Below, piece after piece: positions 35,154-44,645 of a stretch of DNA of 54,540 bases. Below the pieces are notes generated by a model that saw nothing but the letters and a program-made list of their open reading frames with translations, made no database searches and was not told the origin of the DNA. How positions within the stretch are numbered: the first letter of the stretch is position 1; each line of letters starts with the position of its first letter. This DNA is from an uncultured Pelagibacteraceae bacterium (GTDB taxonomy: Bacteria; Pseudomonadota; Alphaproteobacteria; Pelagibacterales; Pelagibacteraceae). The position numbers and the translations under genes are program-made. The stretch is from the NCBI GenBank assembly GCA_902589795.1, contig CACIUJ010000003.1:1-54540 (forward strand). Reading direction: 5' to 3'.

Positions 35154-36492
35154 ATTTTGCTCCTATTTTTTTTAATAATAAAAAAAAGTTTGGAAAAGAG
35201 GTTTTGATTGTTGAGCAGCCTTTGATTACAACATTAGTAGAAGTAGTAGCCGCAAGTATGATACTACACATTTGTATTCTATGGTCTAAAGAAGATTTAA
35301 TTTTAACTTGTTTGTTTCCAATGTGTAAATTTGCAGGAGATCCATAAATTTTTATTGAATTTTTTTTTACTTTTGTTTTTATTCCAAAAGCATTTAAGTT
35401 CTCTGACATTTTTTTTATACGATCTGACTCTTTTCCTCTTATTACCCCGATGTTTTTAAAAGTTGAGATTCCTTTTATTTGTGAAGCTATAGTCATCATT
35501 ATAGGCAATTCATCTATTGTTGAAATTACTTCTTTTTTAGGAAAATTTATAGGACGTAATTTAGAGTTTTTAACGATTATATCTCCAACAGGTTCCCCAA
35601 ATCTTTTTTTAATATTTATTAATTTAATATTTGCGCCCATAGATTTTAGGCACCGAATATAACCTATACGAAATTTGTTAAGATTGATTTTTTTTAATTT
35701 TATTTTAGATCCTTTCGTCATTAAGCATATGGCCACAAAAAATGCTGCCGAAGAGGAATCTCCTGGTATTTCCATAGAAAAACTTTTCAAATTTTGTTGT
35801 CCTCTCAAAGAAATTAAATTATATTTTTTTTTCTTTTTAATTTTAATGTCAGCCCCAATGCTACGTAACATTAACTCTGAATGGTTTCTGCTAAATGGCT
35901 TGTGTTCTTCTATAGTAGTTATGCCCGGAAGATTTTTTGCTGCATTTAAAATACAGGCTTTTTCTTGAGCTGAGCCCGAATTTAAAATATGACGTTGAGC
36001 CAAACCATAGTCTGTACCCTGAATAGTTAGGGGAAAATTTTTTTTGTTTTTAGGTCTAAAAATACACCCTATCTTTGAAAGAGGTTCTATAAATTTTTTC
36101 ATGTTCCTAGAGTTAAGTGATTTATCCCCGTATACTCTAACATTTATATTTGAGCTGGTTGCTAAAAAGCCCAATAAAATTCCAAGAGTTCCAGCGTTTC
36201 CAAAATAAAGTTGTTTTTTTTTAGGTTGGTTATATGAATTTTCACCATTACCCCAAACTTTATACTCGCCATATTTTTTTCTTACAATTTTTACACCAAG
36301 AACCTTCAAAGACTGAATGCATGATTTTATATCGTCTCCTTCAAGTACACCTTTTAAATTAGATATACCAATGGACTGACTTGAAAAAATTAAAGCTCGA
36401 AAGCTTGTGCTTTTGCAACCCGGAATAGTTGAAATAACTTTATTAAATTTTTTTACTTTTTTTTTTATTTTAACAGAAAAATCTTTATTCAT
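35137..36492 (-). CDS. aroA: 3-phosphoshikimate 1-carboxyvinyltransferase (EPSP synthase)
   Basis: 'GNAGT', 'GDKSLNSRNM', 'SRNHSELML', 'PGDSSSAAFF', 'IDELPIM', 'RGKESDRI', 'DHRIQM', 'KTSFPNFF'. Confidence 0.9.
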   Translation of the reverse strand: MNKDFSVKIKKKVKKFNKVISTIPGCKSTSFRALIFSSQSIGISNLKGVLEGDDIKSCIQSLKVLGVKIVRKKYGEYKVWGNGENSYNQPKKKQLYFGNAGTLGILLGFLATSSNINVRVYGDKSLNSRNMKKFIEPLSKIGCIFRPKNKKNFPLTIQGTDYGLAQRHILNSGSAQEKACILNAAKNLPGITTIEEHKPFSRNHSELMLRSIGADIKIKKKKKYNLISLRGQQNLKSFSMEIPGDSSSAAFFVAICLMTKGSKIKLKKINLNKFRIGYIRCLKSMGANIKLINIKKRFGEPVGDIIVKNSKLRPINFPKKEVISTIDELPIMMTIASQIKGISTFKNIGVIRGKESDRIKKMSENLNAFGIKTKVKKNSIKIYGSPANLHIGNKQVKIKSSLDHRIQMCSIILAATTSTNVVIKGCSTIKTSFPNFFLLLKKIGAKYEIQK

Positions 36493-36501
36493 TTGTAAAT
36501 A

Positions 36502-37266
36502 CTAAATAGTAAAATCTTCACCAAAATATAATTTTTTTGCTTCAGCTGTATTTACAATTTGTCTTGGAGTGCCATTAGCAACAATACTTCCATTTGCTAT
36601 TACGTAAGCACGATCAACGACGCTTAATAATTGAGAAGCATTGTGATCTGTTACTAGCACAGCACAACCTCTTGCCTGTAGCTTTAGTAGTAATCCTTTA
36701 ATATCTTGTATAGACAATAAATCTACCCCAGCAAAAGGTTCATCTAATAATAAAACCTTGGGATTACTTATTAAACATCTTGCAATTTCCGTTCTTCTGC
36801 GCTCACCTCCAGATAAAGCTGTAGCCTTAACATCTCTTAAGTGAGTTATTGAAAATTCTGCCATAAGATTTTCCACTATATCTTTTTGTTTTGTAGTATC
36901 TTTTTTTACTATTTGAGCTATACCCAATAAATTTTCATAAACAGTAAGACCACGAAAAATTGCAGTTTGTTGTGGTAGGTAAGCGATTCCTAATTTTGAA
37001 CGTTCATGTATAGCGAGGTTAGTCAATTTTGTATTTCCCAAAAAGATATCACCAAAGTCACATTTTAGAAGACCCAAGACAATATTCATGAATGTACTTT
37101 TTCCCGCACCATTACTTCCAAGCAAACCTAACATTTCTCCTTTATTTAAGCTAATATCAATGTTTCTTAAAATAACCCTTTTATCAAAAGATTTAGATAT
37201 GCTTTTTGCCGCGAGTATAGGTTTAGATTTAAATTTTATAATTCTAAATTTTTTTACGTTACTCAT
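36502..37266 (-). CDS. lptB: LPS export ABC transporter ATPase
   Basis: Walker A 'GLLGSNGAGKSTFMN', 'TALSGGERRRTEIARCL', 'LLLDEPFAGVDLLSIQDI'. Confidence 0.95.
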   Translation of the reverse strand: MSNVKKFRIIKFKSKPILAAKSISKSFDKRVILRNIDISLNKGEMLGLLGSNGAGKSTFMNIVLGLLKCDFGDIFLGNTKLTNLAIHERSKLGIAYLPQQTAIFRGLTVYENLLGIAQIVKKDTTKQKDIVENLMAEFSITHLRDVKATALSGGERRRTEIARCLISNPKVLLLDEPFAGVDLLSIQDIKGLLLKLQARGCAVLVTDHNASQLLSVVDRAYVIANGSIVANGTPRQIVNTAEAKKLYFGEDFTI

Positions 37267-37868
37267 TCAATAAATTTTATTTTAACTTTTTCTCTATCAT
37301 ACATTGAAATTTTATAATTCTTAGATTCAAAGTCATAATATACTTTGTCAGCTATAAGGGATCCATTTTTACTAATTAATTTTACTTCATTATATATGGT
37401 AATAATATCTTTAGTTGCTAATAAATCTAAATTTTCAGAAGTAATTACCATTTCCCCGTCTGTCGCTCTGACATTGCTCTCCACATAGCAATCATAAGTG
37501 TTTTTATTATACTTCCCTTTATCCCCAGTTATTATAACAGTTCTTCCATCCTTCATTTCTATAGAAATTTTAATGTTTGTCATATGAACCATATCTGGTT
37601 TTTCAGATAAGACAAAAGCTTTTTCAGATAATATAATGAATGGTTTGTCTAAGTCGTACAAACCTTTATACTCTACCTCTTCAAACATATTATCTTCTTT
37701 ATCTTTATCTTTATCTTTTTCTACTGTTAAGGATTTATCATTTTGGATTACTGACTTACTTAGTTTGTCTTTGTTAATTGTTGGATAGTAAAAATACGTT
37801 GCTACAATTAAAAAAAGACCAATAAATATAAGTGTTAATTGTAATAGTTTTTTGTTTATTTTCATTTT
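37263..37868 (-). CDS. lptC: LPS export system protein LptC
   Basis: N-terminal TM anchor plus OstA-like beta-jellyroll pattern ('VIITGDKGKYNKNTYDCYVESNVRATDGEMVITSENLDLL'); overlaps lptB start. Confidence 0.75.
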   Translation of the reverse strand, partial: KMKINKKLLQLTLIFIGLFLIVATYFYYPTINKDKLSKSVIQNDKSLTVEKDKDKDKEDNMFEEVEYKGLYDLDKPFIILSEKAFVLSEKPDMVHMTNIKISIEMKDGRTVIITGDKGKYNKNTYDCYVESNVRATDGEMVITSENLDLLATKDIITIYNEVKLISKNGSLIADKVYYDFESKNYKISMYDREKVKIKFIE

Positions 37869-38830
37869 ATTCCTATACCAAGACAATGATGGAGGTGAAG
37901 CACTCCCAATAACGTTTTTATTTTTTTATTAATGTCACGATCATGAGCAACTAAAATTTGAGTAATTTTTTTTGTATTCATTATTTCCACAGCAGAGAGG
38001 GCTGTTGCATTGTGTGAAATCCAAGTTGGTTTTTTGCTTGAAATATTTAAAATTGATTTTTTGTATAAATTATTTGAATGCCTACGTAGGTCACCATCCG
38101 TCAAAATACTAATTCTTCCATTTTTTTCCTTACAACAAACCATACCTAATTTTTTTTTTGTCATTTCTTTAATAGCAGCTTTTACACTTTTCTTTGCAGA
38201 CACTAATGGAATTTCTTTTCCCTTTGCACAAACCTCACTCACTCTTATGAGCTGCCTACCTATTGATCCGGCTGGATGATTTGCTTTTAAAATTTTATTT
38301 GTCCATTTTTTTCTTTTTACCAGAGCTATACTCAAAGCATCCCCAAAACAAGTAAACATTGTAGAGCTTGATGTTGGAGCCAATAAAGAACCAGCTTCAC
38401 TCACTTTAGGTAATAAAATTTTTATTGTAGAATGTTTAAGCAAAATTGAATTTGCTTTACAACTAACACCGATAGTTTTTATTTTAAATTTATTTGCATA
38501 TTTTAATATTGGGTCAAGTTCAGCAGATTGACCCGAAACACTAAAAATTAATAGAATATCATTTTTTGAAAAAAAACCTAAACCTCCATGGATCAGGTCG
38601 TTTGCACTAAAACCAACGGCCCTTTGATTTAAACTTGCCATTGTTCCAGCCACTTTTAAAGATAGGATGTAACTTTTTCCAACACCAATAACTCCAATTT
38701 TATTTGCTTTGTTACATAAATTAACCGCTTTTGAAAATTGAGATGTTCTATTAAAGCTGGATGAAAGTTTTTTAAGAGCAACTATTCCACTTTGAATTGT
38801 TTTTTTTGCTATTTGAAAATCTTTATTCAT
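37862..38830 (-). CDS. kdsD: KpsF/GutQ arabinose-5-phosphate isomerase (SIS + CBS)
   Basis: 'VIGVGKSYILSLKVAGTMASLNQRAVGFSANDLIHGGLG', 'NHPAGSIGRQL', CBS motif 'RISILTDGDLRRH'. Confidence 0.93.
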   Translation of the reverse strand: MNKDFQIAKKTIQSGIVALKKLSSSFNRTSQFSKAVNLCNKANKIGVIGVGKSYILSLKVAGTMASLNQRAVGFSANDLIHGGLGFFSKNDILLIFSVSGQSAELDPILKYANKFKIKTIGVSCKANSILLKHSTIKILLPKVSEAGSLLAPTSSSTMFTCFGDALSIALVKRKKWTNKILKANHPAGSIGRQLIRVSEVCAKGKEIPLVSAKKSVKAAIKEMTKKKLGMVCCKEKNGRISILTDGDLRRHSNNLYKKSILNISSKKPTWISHNATALSAVEIMNTKKITQILVAHDRDINKKIKTLLGVLHLHHCLGIGIK

Positions 38831-39468
38831 TAATGATCAAAAAGTTTATCTATACCCAAATTATCTATTTCTATACGAGTGTCTATAAATTCCATGCATT
38901 TTAAAAAAATATCGTATTTTTTTTCTCTTTTTAACATAGATTCTAATTTTGTCTTAATTAAGAAAAGATATTGCACGTCCGCTGCTGCATACATTTTTTC
39001 CTTATCCGAGTATTCCGACATATCTTTTGCCCAGTCTGAGGATGCCATTTTTTTTTCTAATCTCACACCAGCAAACTCTTGACACAAAGCTGAAAGACCA
39101 TGATCATTTGAATATTTTCGAACTAAGCGAGAAGCAATTTTTGAGTCAAAGAGAGATGTTATTTTACATTTTGGTTTTAAGAAATTTTCAATTGCACTTT
39201 TGTCTTTACGGGAAAAATGTATGACAATTTGAATTTTTGGATCCTCAAGAACCTTTACTAGATTTGGGGTTTCGTAATTTTTATTTGGTTGAATTAGGTA
39301 AATATCTTTACTACTTTTACCACAAATTTGGACTAAACAAAGACGATCAGTTCCATCCTTACCCACATCCAAACCAGTAAATTCTGAGTCAACCATTGCT
39401 ACGCCTTCTTTTTTTAGAGTTTTTACAATTTCAGCAGGTATATCTCTACAAGTGTGAATTTTTGGCAT
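38830..39468 (-). CDS. rnd: Ribonuclease D-like 3'-5' exonuclease (no HRDC domain)
   Basis: DEDD motifs 'MVDSEFTGLDV', 'IHFSRKD', 'YAAADVQYLFLI'; only 212 aa. Confidence 0.85.
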   Translation of the reverse strand: MPKIHTCRDIPAEIVKTLKKEGVAMVDSEFTGLDVGKDGTDRLCLVQICGKSSKDIYLIQPNKNYETPNLVKVLEDPKIQIVIHFSRKDKSAIENFLKPKCKITSLFDSKIASRLVRKYSNDHGLSALCQEFAGVRLEKKMASSDWAKDMSEYSDKEKMYAAADVQYLFLIKTKLESMLKREKKYDIFLKCMEFIDTRIEIDNLGIDKLFDH

Positions 39469-39510
39469 AGTTGTATTCTTTTATACATATTTATATATAA
39501 TTAAAGAAAA

Positions 39511-40458
39511 ATGCAAAATAATCAAATTGTGATCGCTGTTTTTGGGGGCACGGGTTTTCTTGGTAGAAACTTAATAAAAAAACTCACAGAATTAGACTAT
39601 AGAGTAAAGGTAGCTACAAGAAATCCTCATACAAAGGGCTATTTTTTAAAGCCCCTTGGTAATCCCGGATATGTAGAGTTGTTTAAAACTAATATTTTTA
39701 ATACAGAAGAAGTTAAGTCCGTTTTAAAGGGTTGTGATTTTGCAATTAATTTATGCGGGATCCTCTTCGAAACTTCCAAGCAAAAATTTGATTACGTTCA
39801 TGCTAAATTTCCAAATTTATTAAGCAAGCTTTGTGAAGAATTGGGAATTAAAAAATTAGTTCACATAAGTAGCCTAGGAGTAAAGGAATATCATACTTCA
39901 AAATATATGGAATCTAAACTTCAAGGGGAAAAAAATATTAAAGATAATTTTAAACCGTCAATTATTTTAAGACCAGGAATTTGTTTTGGACCAGATGACT
40001 CTTTTTTTAATCGTTTTGCATCTATTGCAGAGGTTTCACCTTTTCTTCCACTAATAGGAGGAGGAAAGCAAAAATTTTCACCCATTTATGTTCAAGATGT
40101 TGCAAAAGCTATTGTAAGAGCTTTAGAAGTAAATAATACAAGACCTAAAATTTTTGAACTAGGTGGACCAGAAAATTTTACTTTTAAAGAACTTATGGAA
40201 ATTTTATTAAAAGAGATAAAGAAAAAAAGATTTTTAATACCCATTCCATTTGGCCTTGCTAAATTCCAATCTTTTTTCTTACAATTTATGCCAAATCCAC
40301 TTCTGACACCTGATCAGGTAGAATTATTAAAATATTCAAATGTAGTTTCAGGTGAATATCCAACTTTAAAGGATCTTGGAATAACAGGCATACCTATTCA
40401 AAACGTTTTACCAAAGTATATTTATAGATTTAGAACTGGTGGGCAATTCAATAGATAA
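39511..40458 (+). CDS. Complex I NDUFA9-like NAD(P)-binding protein
   Basis: 'VFGGTGFLGRNLIKKLTELDYRVKVATRNP', 'LVHISSLGV', 'KFSPIYVQDVAKAIVRALE'. Confidence 0.88.
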   Translation: MQNNQIVIAVFGGTGFLGRNLIKKLTELDYRVKVATRNPHTKGYFLKPLGNPGYVELFKTNIFNTEEVKSVLKGCDFAINLCGILFETSKQKFDYVHAKFPNLLSKLCEELGIKKLVHISSLGVKEYHTSKYMESKLQGEKNIKDNFKPSIILRPGICFGPDDSFFNRFASIAEVSPFLPLIGGGKQKFSPIYVQDVAKAIVRALEVNNTRPKIFELGGPENFTFKELMEILLKEIKKKRFLIPIPFGLAKFQSFFLQFMPNPLLTPDQVELLKYSNVVSGEYPTLKDLGITGIPIQNVLPKYIYRFRTGGQFNR

Positions 40459-40470
40459 TAGTTAGTAAAA

Positions 40471-40968
40471 TTAAGCTGACTTAATTTTCTTTTCGTAAAC
40501 CGGCAAATCTTCTTCAGTAATTATATCTTCTTCTTTGGCATTTTTAGGTTGGAATGCATACAGAACATGCAATTTGCAATATGGGAATTTTGCCATTGGT
40601 TTCCTTCCGCAAAAATAAAATTTTTCTTCATAAGGATGACCAATGGGCCATCTACAAGTATCGTCTGTTAATTCTTCAAGTTTTTTTGGATTCTCTTTTT
40701 CAAAACTTTTATCTAACAATAAAGCTTTAAATTTTGCCTTCCTTCCTAATTTTTGTGTTTTAGTTTTTTGAGTATCTTTATCAATTATATTAACTGGTTT
40801 AGCAGATTGTTTTTTTGACGTTCCTCTTGTTTCTAAATTTAATCTATGAGCTTTTCCTATTACTGCGTTTCTTGTGGTTCCTCCCAAAATTTCAGCTATT
40901 TGGCTTGCAGTATGACCTTTTTTCCAAAGCTCTTTTAGTTTCTCTTCTCTATCTGTTGTCCAACTCAT
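40471..40968 (-). CDS. gcrA: GcrA cell cycle regulator
   Basis: 'MSWTTDREEKLKELWKKGHTASQIAEILGGTTRNAVIGKAHRLNL' and C-terminal 'CRWPIGHPYEEKFYFCGR'. Confidence 0.96.
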   Translation of the reverse strand: MSWTTDREEKLKELWKKGHTASQIAEILGGTTRNAVIGKAHRLNLETRGTSKKQSAKPVNIIDKDTQKTKTQKLGRKAKFKALLLDKSFEKENPKKLEELTDDTCRWPIGHPYEEKFYFCGRKPMAKFPYCKLHVLYAFQPKNAKEEDIITEEDLPVYEKKIKSA

Positions 40969-41100
40969 TTTTTTACAGGCTTAATTAAAGACGCTATATG
41001 TTGTGTTTGCAATAAAAAAAAATACTTAATGTGGATAGTTTATTAACATCATGCAAGTAAATGGACGTGGTTCAGTTTAATTAATATATAAGCTTTTTTT

Positions 41101-41913
41101 ATGAAAGATACTGAAAATAAATATGAGATTTATGAATCTCAATACGGTTACATTAATTGGATTGGGTTTTGGACACTTTATAAAAAAGAAGTGTTTAGAT
41201 TTTTGATTGTTGTTATTCAAACTGTTATATCACCTCTTGTTACATCACTTCTATTTTTACTTGTATTGTCCCTAGCTATAGGGAATGATAGAGGCAATGT
41301 TTTGGGGTTTCCTTTTATAACTTTTCTTGCACCAGGTTTGATTGCAATGCAAGTAATACAACAAGGGTTTTCTCATTCTTCATCCTCTATAATGATTGGA
41401 AAAATACAGGGCAACATAGTTGATATTTTGTACGCTCCTTTAACTGCGGGAGAAGTCACTTTAGCATTAAACTTAGCATCCTGTACTAGAAGTCTAATGA
41501 TTGCTGCAGTTTCTATCGCTGTATTTTATTTTTTAGTAGATTTGCAATTTTATAATTTTCTATATATTTTTGTTTTTACATTCTTAGGCTCTTTTATTTT
41601 AAGCTCAATAGGTATTATTATAGGCTTATGGTCTGAAAAATTTGATCATATGGCCTCAGCCACAAACTTCATTATAGTCCCACTTTCTTTTCTATCCGGC
41701 ACCTTTTATACAATTGATCGACTTCCGGATGTACTGAAAAAAATAAGTGAATTAAACCCTTTTTTCTACATTATAGATGGATTTAGATATGGATTTTTAG
41801 GTGTGTCTGATGGTTCAATAAAATTTGGTTTAATCTATTTACTAATACTAAGCTTTATAACTTGGTTTGCTGCATATGTTTTGTTCAAAAAAGGTTATAA
41901 AATAAAATCGTAA
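41101..41913 (+). CDS. ABC-2 type transporter permease
   Basis: 'IGFWTLYKKEVFRFL..VIQTVISPLVTSLLFLLVLSLA', 'FLSGTFYTIDRLPDVLKKISELNPFFYIIDGFRYGFLG'. Confidence 0.9.
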   Translation: MKDTENKYEIYESQYGYINWIGFWTLYKKEVFRFLIVVIQTVISPLVTSLLFLLVLSLAIGNDRGNVLGFPFITFLAPGLIAMQVIQQGFSHSSSSIMIGKIQGNIVDILYAPLTAGEVTLALNLASCTRSLMIAAVSIAVFYFLVDLQFYNFLYIFVFTFLGSFILSSIGIIIGLWSEKFDHMASATNFIIVPLSFLSGTFYTIDRLPDVLKKISELNPFFYIIDGFRYGFLGVSDGSIKFGLIYLLILSFITWFAAYVLFKKGYKIKS

Positions 41914-41920
41914 TATATTT

Positions 41921-43084
41921 ATGAGTTCTATTCTTGAAACATATGCAAGAAAAAACATTTCTTTTGATAAAGGAAAAGGATGTTATCTTTTTACAGAAAA
42001 TGGGGAAAAATATCTTGATTTTGTACAAGGAATAGCAACTAATATTTTAGGTCATTGTCATGATCACTTAGTCTCTACAATTGAAAAACAATCTAAAAAA
42101 TTATGGCACGTGTCTAATGCTTATATAATTAAAGATCAGGAAAGATTAGCTAAAAGATTGACAGAAAATACTTTTGCCGATTTCGTTTGTTTTCAAAATT
42201 CAGGAACCGAAGCAACAGAGGCGAGTATCAAAATAGCAAGAAAATATTTCCACAAAATTGGGAAACCTCAAAAAAATAGAATTATTACATTTAAAGGAGC
42301 CTTCCATGGAAGAACATTGGCAGCATTATTTGCGGCTAACAATCCAAAACATACAGAAGGTTTTGGGCCAAAAGTCGAGGGGTTTGACCAAGTTACTTTT
42401 GCAGACCACGAAGCTATAAAAAAAACAATAAATGAAAATACAGCAGCAATTATGGTCGAAACCATAATGGGAGAGGGAGGCATAAAAATAATACCAGATT
42501 TTTGTTTAAAAGGTTTAAGAGAGTTATGTGATCAACATGAGTTATTACTAATATTAGACGAAGTACAGTCAGCATATAGAACTGGTAATTTTTTTGCTTT
42601 TGAGAAGTCCGGGATTTCACCTGATATAGTTCCTATAGCAAAAGGAATAGGTGGTGGATTTCCACTTGGAGCATGTCTTGTTACTAAAAAGGTATCAGTT
42701 GGAATGACCCCAGGTACACACGGCAGTACTTTTGGAGGAAATCCTTTAGCTATGGCAGTTGGAAATGCAGTTTTAGATGTTATTTTAAAAAAAAATTTCT
42801 TGAAAGCTGTAAAAGAAAAAGGAAAATATTTGGATAACAACTTAAATAAAATTAAAGAAAAATATCCAAAAATTATTAGCGAAATAAGAGGGGAAGGTTT
42901 AATTAAAGGATTAAAACTTAAAGTTGATAATAACCAATTTATTGAAAAATTAATGAAATATAAAATGCTTACAGTAAAAGCAGAAGAAAATGTTGTAAGA
43001 CTTTTTCCTCCTTTAATTGTTGAAAACAAAGAAATAGATGAAGCAATAGAAAAAATCCAATTAGTTTGCTCTGAAATAAGTTAA
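41921..43084 (+). CDS. argD: Acetylornithine/succinyldiaminopimelate aminotransferase
   Basis: 'FQNSGTEATEASIKIARKYF', 'LLILDEVQSAYRTG', 'AKGIGGGFPLGA', 'HGSTFGGNPLAMAVG'. Confidence 0.95.
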   Translation: MSSILETYARKNISFDKGKGCYLFTENGEKYLDFVQGIATNILGHCHDHLVSTIEKQSKKLWHVSNAYIIKDQERLAKRLTENTFADFVCFQNSGTEATEASIKIARKYFHKIGKPQKNRIITFKGAFHGRTLAALFAANNPKHTEGFGPKVEGFDQVTFADHEAIKKTINENTAAIMVETIMGEGGIKIIPDFCLKGLRELCDQHELLLILDEVQSAYRTGNFFAFEKSGISPDIVPIAKGIGGGFPLGACLVTKKVSVGMTPGTHGSTFGGNPLAMAVGNAVLDVILKKNFLKAVKEKGKYLDNNLNKIKEKYPKIISEIRGEGLIKGLKLKVDNNQFIEKLMKYKMLTVKAEENVVRLFPPLIVENKEIDEAIEKIQLVCSEIS

Positions 43085-43086
43085 GT

Positions 43087-43995
43087 ATGAAAAATTTCAT
43101 AAACCTATCAGATATAAACAAAAAGGAACTTAGAAAAATTATAGATCATGCAAAAATTTATAAGAAAAAAATTTTAACTTCAAAATCATATTATCCTTTA
43201 AAAGGAAAAGTTTTAATAATGATTTTTGAAAAACCTTCAACCAGAACAAGGATTTCTTTTGAGTTAGCTATGAAACAGTTAGGAGGAGAACTTTTAATAT
43301 TAAACCCCAAAGATAGTCATTATGGTGGAGGTGGAGAAAGTATTCATGATACAGCAAAAGTTCTTTCTCAATATGGAGACATTGTAATGATGAGAGCAAA
43401 TAAACACGAGAATTTTTTAAAATTTTCAAAAAATTTAGATATACCCATTATTAATGGCTTGACGGATTTATCACATCCCTGCCAAATCATGTCAGATATT
43501 ATGACTTTTGAAGAATTAAAAGGACCAATATCAAATAAAAAAATTGCCTGGCTAGGTGACGGAAATAATGTTGCATTTTCTTTGATAGAAGCATCAGTTC
43601 AGTTTAATTTTGAACTTGCTATAGCTTCACCCAAAAAATTTAAACCAGATAAAAAAATTATTGCATGGGCTAAAAATAAAAAAGCAAAAATTTTGATAAC
43701 TAAAGATCCTGAAGAGGCAGTAAATTTAGCAGACTGTATTATGACTGATAAGTGGATATCAATGGGAGACAAAGTTAATAAAAAAAAAAAGAAAAAGATA
43801 TTAAAGCCGTATCAGGTAAATAAAAAAATTATGAAATTAGCTAAAAAAGATGCAATTTTTATGCATTGTCTTCCCGCAAGCAGAGGTGAAGAAGTTACAA
43901 ATGATGTTATGGATGGAAAGCAATCAGTTGTTTGGTTGGGTGCACTTAATAGAATTCATGTACAAAAAAGTATTATTCAGTGGTGTTTAAAATAA
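43087..43995 (+). CDS. argF: Ornithine carbamoyltransferase
   Basis: 'EKPSTRTRISFE', 'DLSHPCQIMSD', 'MHCLPASRGEEVT'. Confidence 0.96.
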   Translation: MKNFINLSDINKKELRKIIDHAKIYKKKILTSKSYYPLKGKVLIMIFEKPSTRTRISFELAMKQLGGELLILNPKDSHYGGGGESIHDTAKVLSQYGDIVMMRANKHENFLKFSKNLDIPIINGLTDLSHPCQIMSDIMTFEELKGPISNKKIAWLGDGNNVAFSLIEASVQFNFELAIASPKKFKPDKKIIAWAKNKKAKILITKDPEEAVNLADCIMTDKWISMGDKVNKKKKKKILKPYQVNKKIMKLAKKDAIFMHCLPASRGEEVTNDVMDGKQSVVWLGALNRIHVQKSIIQWCLK

Positions 43996-43999
43996 AGAT

Positions 44000-44530
44000 T
44001 TAATTTAACGGAAGAGGATTATTTGAATTTGCGTTCATATATAGAATTACAGCTGCTCTTTCCTTCACATCTTTTAAGCCGGCGAAAGACATTTTAGTTC
44101 CTTTTATCCAATCTTTGGGTTTTATTAAGAAACCATTCATTTCTTCAAAGGACCAAGATTTTCCATACGCTACTAGTGCTTTGGAATATTTGTAATCAGG
44201 AACGGAACCTGCTTTTCTTCCAAGAACTCCCCACAATGCAGGTCCAATTTTATTAGCACCACCTTCAGCTATACTATGGCAAGCTGCACATTTTTTAAAA
44301 ACCTTTGCTCCATCTTCTACGCTTGTTGATGCAAAAATTGCCATTATATTTTCTGAGTTTAAGTTTGTCATTTCTGACTCAGAAGTCGTATTACTAGCAA
44401 CAGTAGTTACACTTTCAACTTGGTAAGCAGATTTTTCTGGCTTCTCCACATTATATATTACATTTGTAATTTTGTTTATTCCAACCACAAGGATTACAGC
44501 CAATATTATAGAAACTATAATTTTATTCAT
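44000..44530 (-). CDS. Membrane-anchored class I cytochrome c (CycM-like)
   Basis: N-terminal TM, 'GAKVFKKCAACHSIAEGGANKIGPALWGVLGRKAG' and distal Met 'GTKMSFAGL'. Confidence 0.93.
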   Translation of the reverse strand: MNKIIVSIILAVILVVGINKITNVIYNVEKPEKSAYQVESVTTVASNTTSESEMTNLNSENIMAIFASTSVEDGAKVFKKCAACHSIAEGGANKIGPALWGVLGRKAGSVPDYKYSKALVAYGKSWSFEEMNGFLIKPKDWIKGTKMSFAGLKDVKERAAVILYMNANSNNPLPLN

Positions 44531-44645
44531 TTTAAAAAAGTTAATAAATTTAGTACAACTTAATTAGATTATACCATGACCTGGATGAAAGAAATGAACT
44601 TCATCAAGTTTATTTTGCGACTGTTAGACGCATAACTTTTTATAT

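Noticed and set aside
30087-35968. Plus-strand ORFs across the trp/pyrF/rpsA/aroA block (e.g. 31247-31537, 31896-32201, 33617-33850, 35675-35968)
   Set aside because: All antisense to supported genes, F/I/S-rich, with no RBS or family signal.
37690-37725. Short tandem TTATCT repeat
   Set aside because: About 3-4 hexamer units encoding the KDKDKDKE linker of LptC; a simple low-complexity linker.
38830-39468. RNase D lacking HRDC as a truncation
   Set aside because: Short RNase D-like exonucleases are common in alphaproteobacteria and no frame disruption is visible.
41101-41913. ABC-2 permease without an adjacent ATPase as a broken system
   Set aside because: The ATPase may be encoded elsewhere. 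The ORF is intact and the window cannot decide.
42268-43029. Minus-strand ORFs 42268-42483 and 42532-43029 (165 aa)
   Set aside because: Fully antisense to argD. The amino-acid pattern is what reverse-strand reading of a conserved gene yields.
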